A stretch of DNA of 36,508 nt from contig CADBLE010000006.1 in NCBI GenBank assembly GCA_902795435.1, positions 1 to 36,508 on the forward strand, given 5' to 3'. The stretch comes from an uncultured Pseudomonadota bacterium (GTDB taxonomy: Bacteria; Pseudomonadota; Alphaproteobacteria; Rs-D84). Position 1 is the first letter of the stretch. Every line of letters begins with the position of its first letter. The notes under the pieces are model-generated. The model worked only from the letters and a program-made list of their open reading frames with translations, did not search any database and was not told the origin of the DNA. Shown piece by piece: positions 34,501 through 36,508 of this stretch. Position numbers and translations under genes: made by a program.

Positions 34501-36508
34501 TAAGCATTGTATTCATGTGATGTGTCTATCACACCGACAACAGAATGTGCTTGTTTCAATTTAATAGTAGCCATAGTAAATGCCGCTTTTTTGTTTTTTG
34601 ATTTACCGACGGCGGTTTTTACTTTCACTTTCTTTTGTTTAACAGACGCTTGTTTTGCCTTTTCTTTCTTTTGTAAATCTGATTTTTTGGATAAAGATTT
34701 TGATTTTGCATTTTGATAAATAGATATCACATTATCGTCCATTTCCATCATTGTTGCATTATCAATTGCAGTTTGATAGTTTTTAGACGCTAAATCATAA
34801 TTGCGAATAGCAGTGCCATAATCATTTTTATATTTATAAATATCCCCAAGGGCATCTCTGGCCTGCCCCGCATTATAGTACAGAGAAGATTTAATAGTTA
34901 AATCTTCTTGTAACGACTCACGATTAGCATTTACACGTGCAGCACCATCTTTTACAGCCCTGCAACATTTTTCATAACAATCTTTTGCAGAATCCCAATT
35001 TTTAGCATTCATATATTTATCACCCTGTTTCTTGTATGAAACAGACAATGAAGAATACGCTTCTATATTATCAGGATTTATTTCCATGGCTTTCTTGTAA
35101 TGTTTTATTGCAGAATTATAATCTGCCGATTTATATGCTTCTAGCCCCAAAATCATTTCTGCCATAGATGGATCATCAATTTCTTCAGATTCTATCGGTT
35201 TTGGTTTTGAATTATCTATTTTTATTTCCCCGTCTAATATATTGTATTTTTTTATAAATTCTTCAACGGTTGATGTGTTTCTGGTTAAAGCCAGCGCATA
35301 TTTGATTGTAGCGGCATCTTTTTTATAATGCCCCCTGCTCAATAATGTATTTATATTTGCTTCGGCAAACGCATCTCTGTTTAATTTGTACAAATCATTT
35401 GCGTTTATTTTACCAATATAATACATCGCACACCACCAACGACGTTTTAATGTACCATTTTTCCATTTTGATTTACCCTTATAATATTGAAACGCATCTA
35501 TTTGTTTTTGTACATTATTTCCAGCAGCGGCTATATTTTTTATAATAGGTGATGCATCTGCAGGTAATTGGTAAGCAGCAATCAGCAATCCCATAATTTG
35601 TTCTTTGGTCAATTTATCCAAACCATTTGCTATTGCTTTATTTTTTATTTGATGCATACATTCTGTTTTATACAAAAGATGCATTTTTAATTGCTTAAAA
35701 TGGTCTTCAACCGTAAATTTATCGGCCTTTGTTTTCCATTCACCAGTACAAGGATGCTGTACAATATTTCCTGTTTTATCCCTTGTATAAACCCATGTAA
35801 GTCCCGGACCATATGTATAACGCGATTCCCCAGGTTGAAGTTTTGGAGTCAATCTGTAAGTTTCCATTTCAAGCACAGAAATTACAATTTCAGTCCAATT
35901 TTCTTCAACAAAATTATTTATGAAATCAGGTTGTGTCAAATCATAGGTTTTATTTGGTTTTATACCAATATCATCATTTTTACCATTATCATTATCTTCT
36001 ATGGTTTCTTCATCGTTATTTTCAGGTGCATATATTATTGTTTTTTCATCGTCTTTGTTTGGTTCTGGATTTACAACTATTTCCTTTTTATCTTTTGGGT
36101 TATCTTTTGATTTGTCTTTTACCGCATCATTGATTTTCACCCCACCCCAAGTCATTGTTCCAATTAAAGCAATTGTCAGATAATATGACAGATAAGACCA
36201 TGTTGTAGGATGCTTTTTCATCCATTGAACAATTTTCTTTTCATCATTATTTGCGTTTTTATAAACTTCTTCTAATTTACGCAAAATTACATTATCTATC
36301 AGCCCAACATTTGCCAGTTTTGTTATGTATTCTAATAATTTTATTGTCCCCATACGCCCACCAGTAAATAATTGCGAAGCGTAATATTTTAATTGGTCCA
36401 ACCCGCTTTCTTCATTATTCATATAAATATTCGCAGCACGATTGAATTTACGACTGGACGCAACTTCTTTCTGTTTAGCAAAACGTTTATCTAACCATTG
36501 TGCTAATG
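34500..36508 (-). CDS. Membrane-anchored lysozyme-like (GH24-type) and TPR protein (5' end outside window)
   Basis: The frame is open past the ATG at 36422 to the right edge, encoding 28 further plausible residues (LAQWLDKRFAKQKE...), and no ribosome site precedes that ATG, so the gene is probably cut. From the ATG: one membrane helix at about 75-93, an acidic Asn/Asp/Lys linker, then about 185-365 a GH24/phage-lysozyme-like domain with LEMETYRLTPK (position of the catalytic Glu), YTYGPGLTWVY (degenerate G-x-G-x-T) and NGTLKRRWWCAMYYIGKI (the family's final R-R helix). About 420-560 are TPR-like helices (YKSADYNSAIKHYKKAMEINPDN). A Lys-rich tail ends it. Whether the lysozyme site is active is uncertain because the central Asp is not evident. 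Confidence 0.65.
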   Translation of the reverse strand, partial: LAQWLDKRFAKQKEVASSRKFNRAANIYMNNEESGLDQLKYYASQLFTGGRMGTIKLLEYITKLANVGLIDNVILRKLEEVYKNANNDEKKIVQWMKKHPTTWSYLSYYLTIALIGTMTWGGVKINDAVKDKSKDNPKDKKEIVVNPEPNKDDEKTIIYAPENNDEETIEDNDNGKNDDIGIKPNKTYDLTQPDFINNFVEENWTEIVISVLEMETYRLTPKLQPGESRYTYGPGLTWVYTRDKTGNIVQHPCTGEWKTKADKFTVEDHFKQLKMHLLYKTECMHQIKNKAIANGLDKLTKEQIMGLLIAAYQLPADASPIIKNIAAAGNNVQKQIDAFQYYKGKSKWKNGTLKRRWWCAMYYIGKINANDLYKLNRDAFAEANINTLLSRGHYKKDAATIKYALALTRNTSTVEEFIKKYNILDGEIKIDNSKPKPIESEEIDDPSMAEMILGLEAYKSADYNSAIKHYKKAMEINPDNIEAYSSLSVSYKKQGDKYMNAKNWDSAKDCYEKCCRAVKDGAARVNANRESLQEDLTIKSSLYYNAGQARDALGDIYKYKNDYGTAIRNYDLASKNYQTAIDNATMMEMDDNVISIYQNAKSKSLSKKSDLQKKEKAKQASVKQKKVKVKTAVGKSKNKKAAFTMATIKLKQAHSVVGVIDTSHEYNA

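Noticed and set aside
35691..36110. 139-codon plus-strand frame rich in Ile and Phe
   Set aside because: Antisense to the acidic linker of the lysozyme-like gene, with no start context.
34500..36508. Prophage remnant because of the lysozyme-like domain
   Set aside because: No neighbouring phage genes; the domain is fused to a membrane anchor and TPRs.

Overview
The window looks like a chromosomal segment of an AT-rich, host-associated and probably anaerobic alphaproteobacterium. The strongest evidence is a circularly permuted, two-piece tmRNA gene near 24.3-24.6 kb, an arrangement known from Alphaproteobacteria. BamD, MurJ and RlpA show a Gram-negative envelope, a rubrerythrin suggests low-oxygen life, and large secreted proteins with InlB/Flg_new-type repeats recall uncultured gut alphaproteobacteria. 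The exact lineage is inference. I see no insertion sequence, prophage block or CRISPR array; most genes are housekeeping genes in short operons separated by clear hairpin terminators.

Layout. 1-4.7 kb: two convergent large surface proteins, the first cut by the window edge. 4.7-9.9 kb: a nucleotidase, a ParB-fold protein, a cold-shock protein, a divergent RelA/SpoT-like protein behind lysS (with an attenuator-like leader), and a SemiSWEET transporter. 9.9-10.25 kb: tRNA-Gly and two repeat units built from copies of its own 3' end. 10.3-11.5 kb: a lipoprotein operon with two paralogous small proteins. 11.5-17.3 kb: a compact minus-strand operon era-queA-M16 peptidase-tgt plus two uncharacterised genes. 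17.4-24.2 kb: a dCTP deaminase-family gene, bamD, murJ, rlpA, a lipoprotein, rubrerythrin, an unknown gene and obgE. 24.2-28.98 kb: tmRNA, a small membrane protein, a Lon homologue without its peptidase domain, tsaB-rimI and a Pif1-type helicase. 28.98-33.0 kb: tRNA(CAU), an unknown gene, an HI0933-type flavoprotein, mtaB, and rpoZ followed within 10 bp by tRNA-Ser, itself followed by another 3'-end-copy element. 33.0-36.5 kb: an unknown 466-residue protein and a membrane-anchored lysozyme-like/TPR protein that runs off the right edge.

How the genes fit together. tRNA biology dominates: lysS, queA and tgt (queuosine), tsaB (and rimI) and mtaB (t6A and its methylthiolated form), tmRNA and three tRNAs. 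Envelope biogenesis is the second theme (bamD, murJ, rlpA, lipoproteins, adhesin-like proteins). The observations most worth following are: (1) tRNA-Gly and tRNA-Ser are each followed by a terminator, an inverted T-arm-like copy, a GCAAC..GTTGC palindrome and a direct copy of the tRNA 3' end; (2) the Lon homologue stops where the peptidase domain should begin and may be translated from a leaderless mRNA; (3) RlpA has lost two of three catalytic-type residues; (4) a divergent RelA/SpoT-like protein is coupled to lysS.
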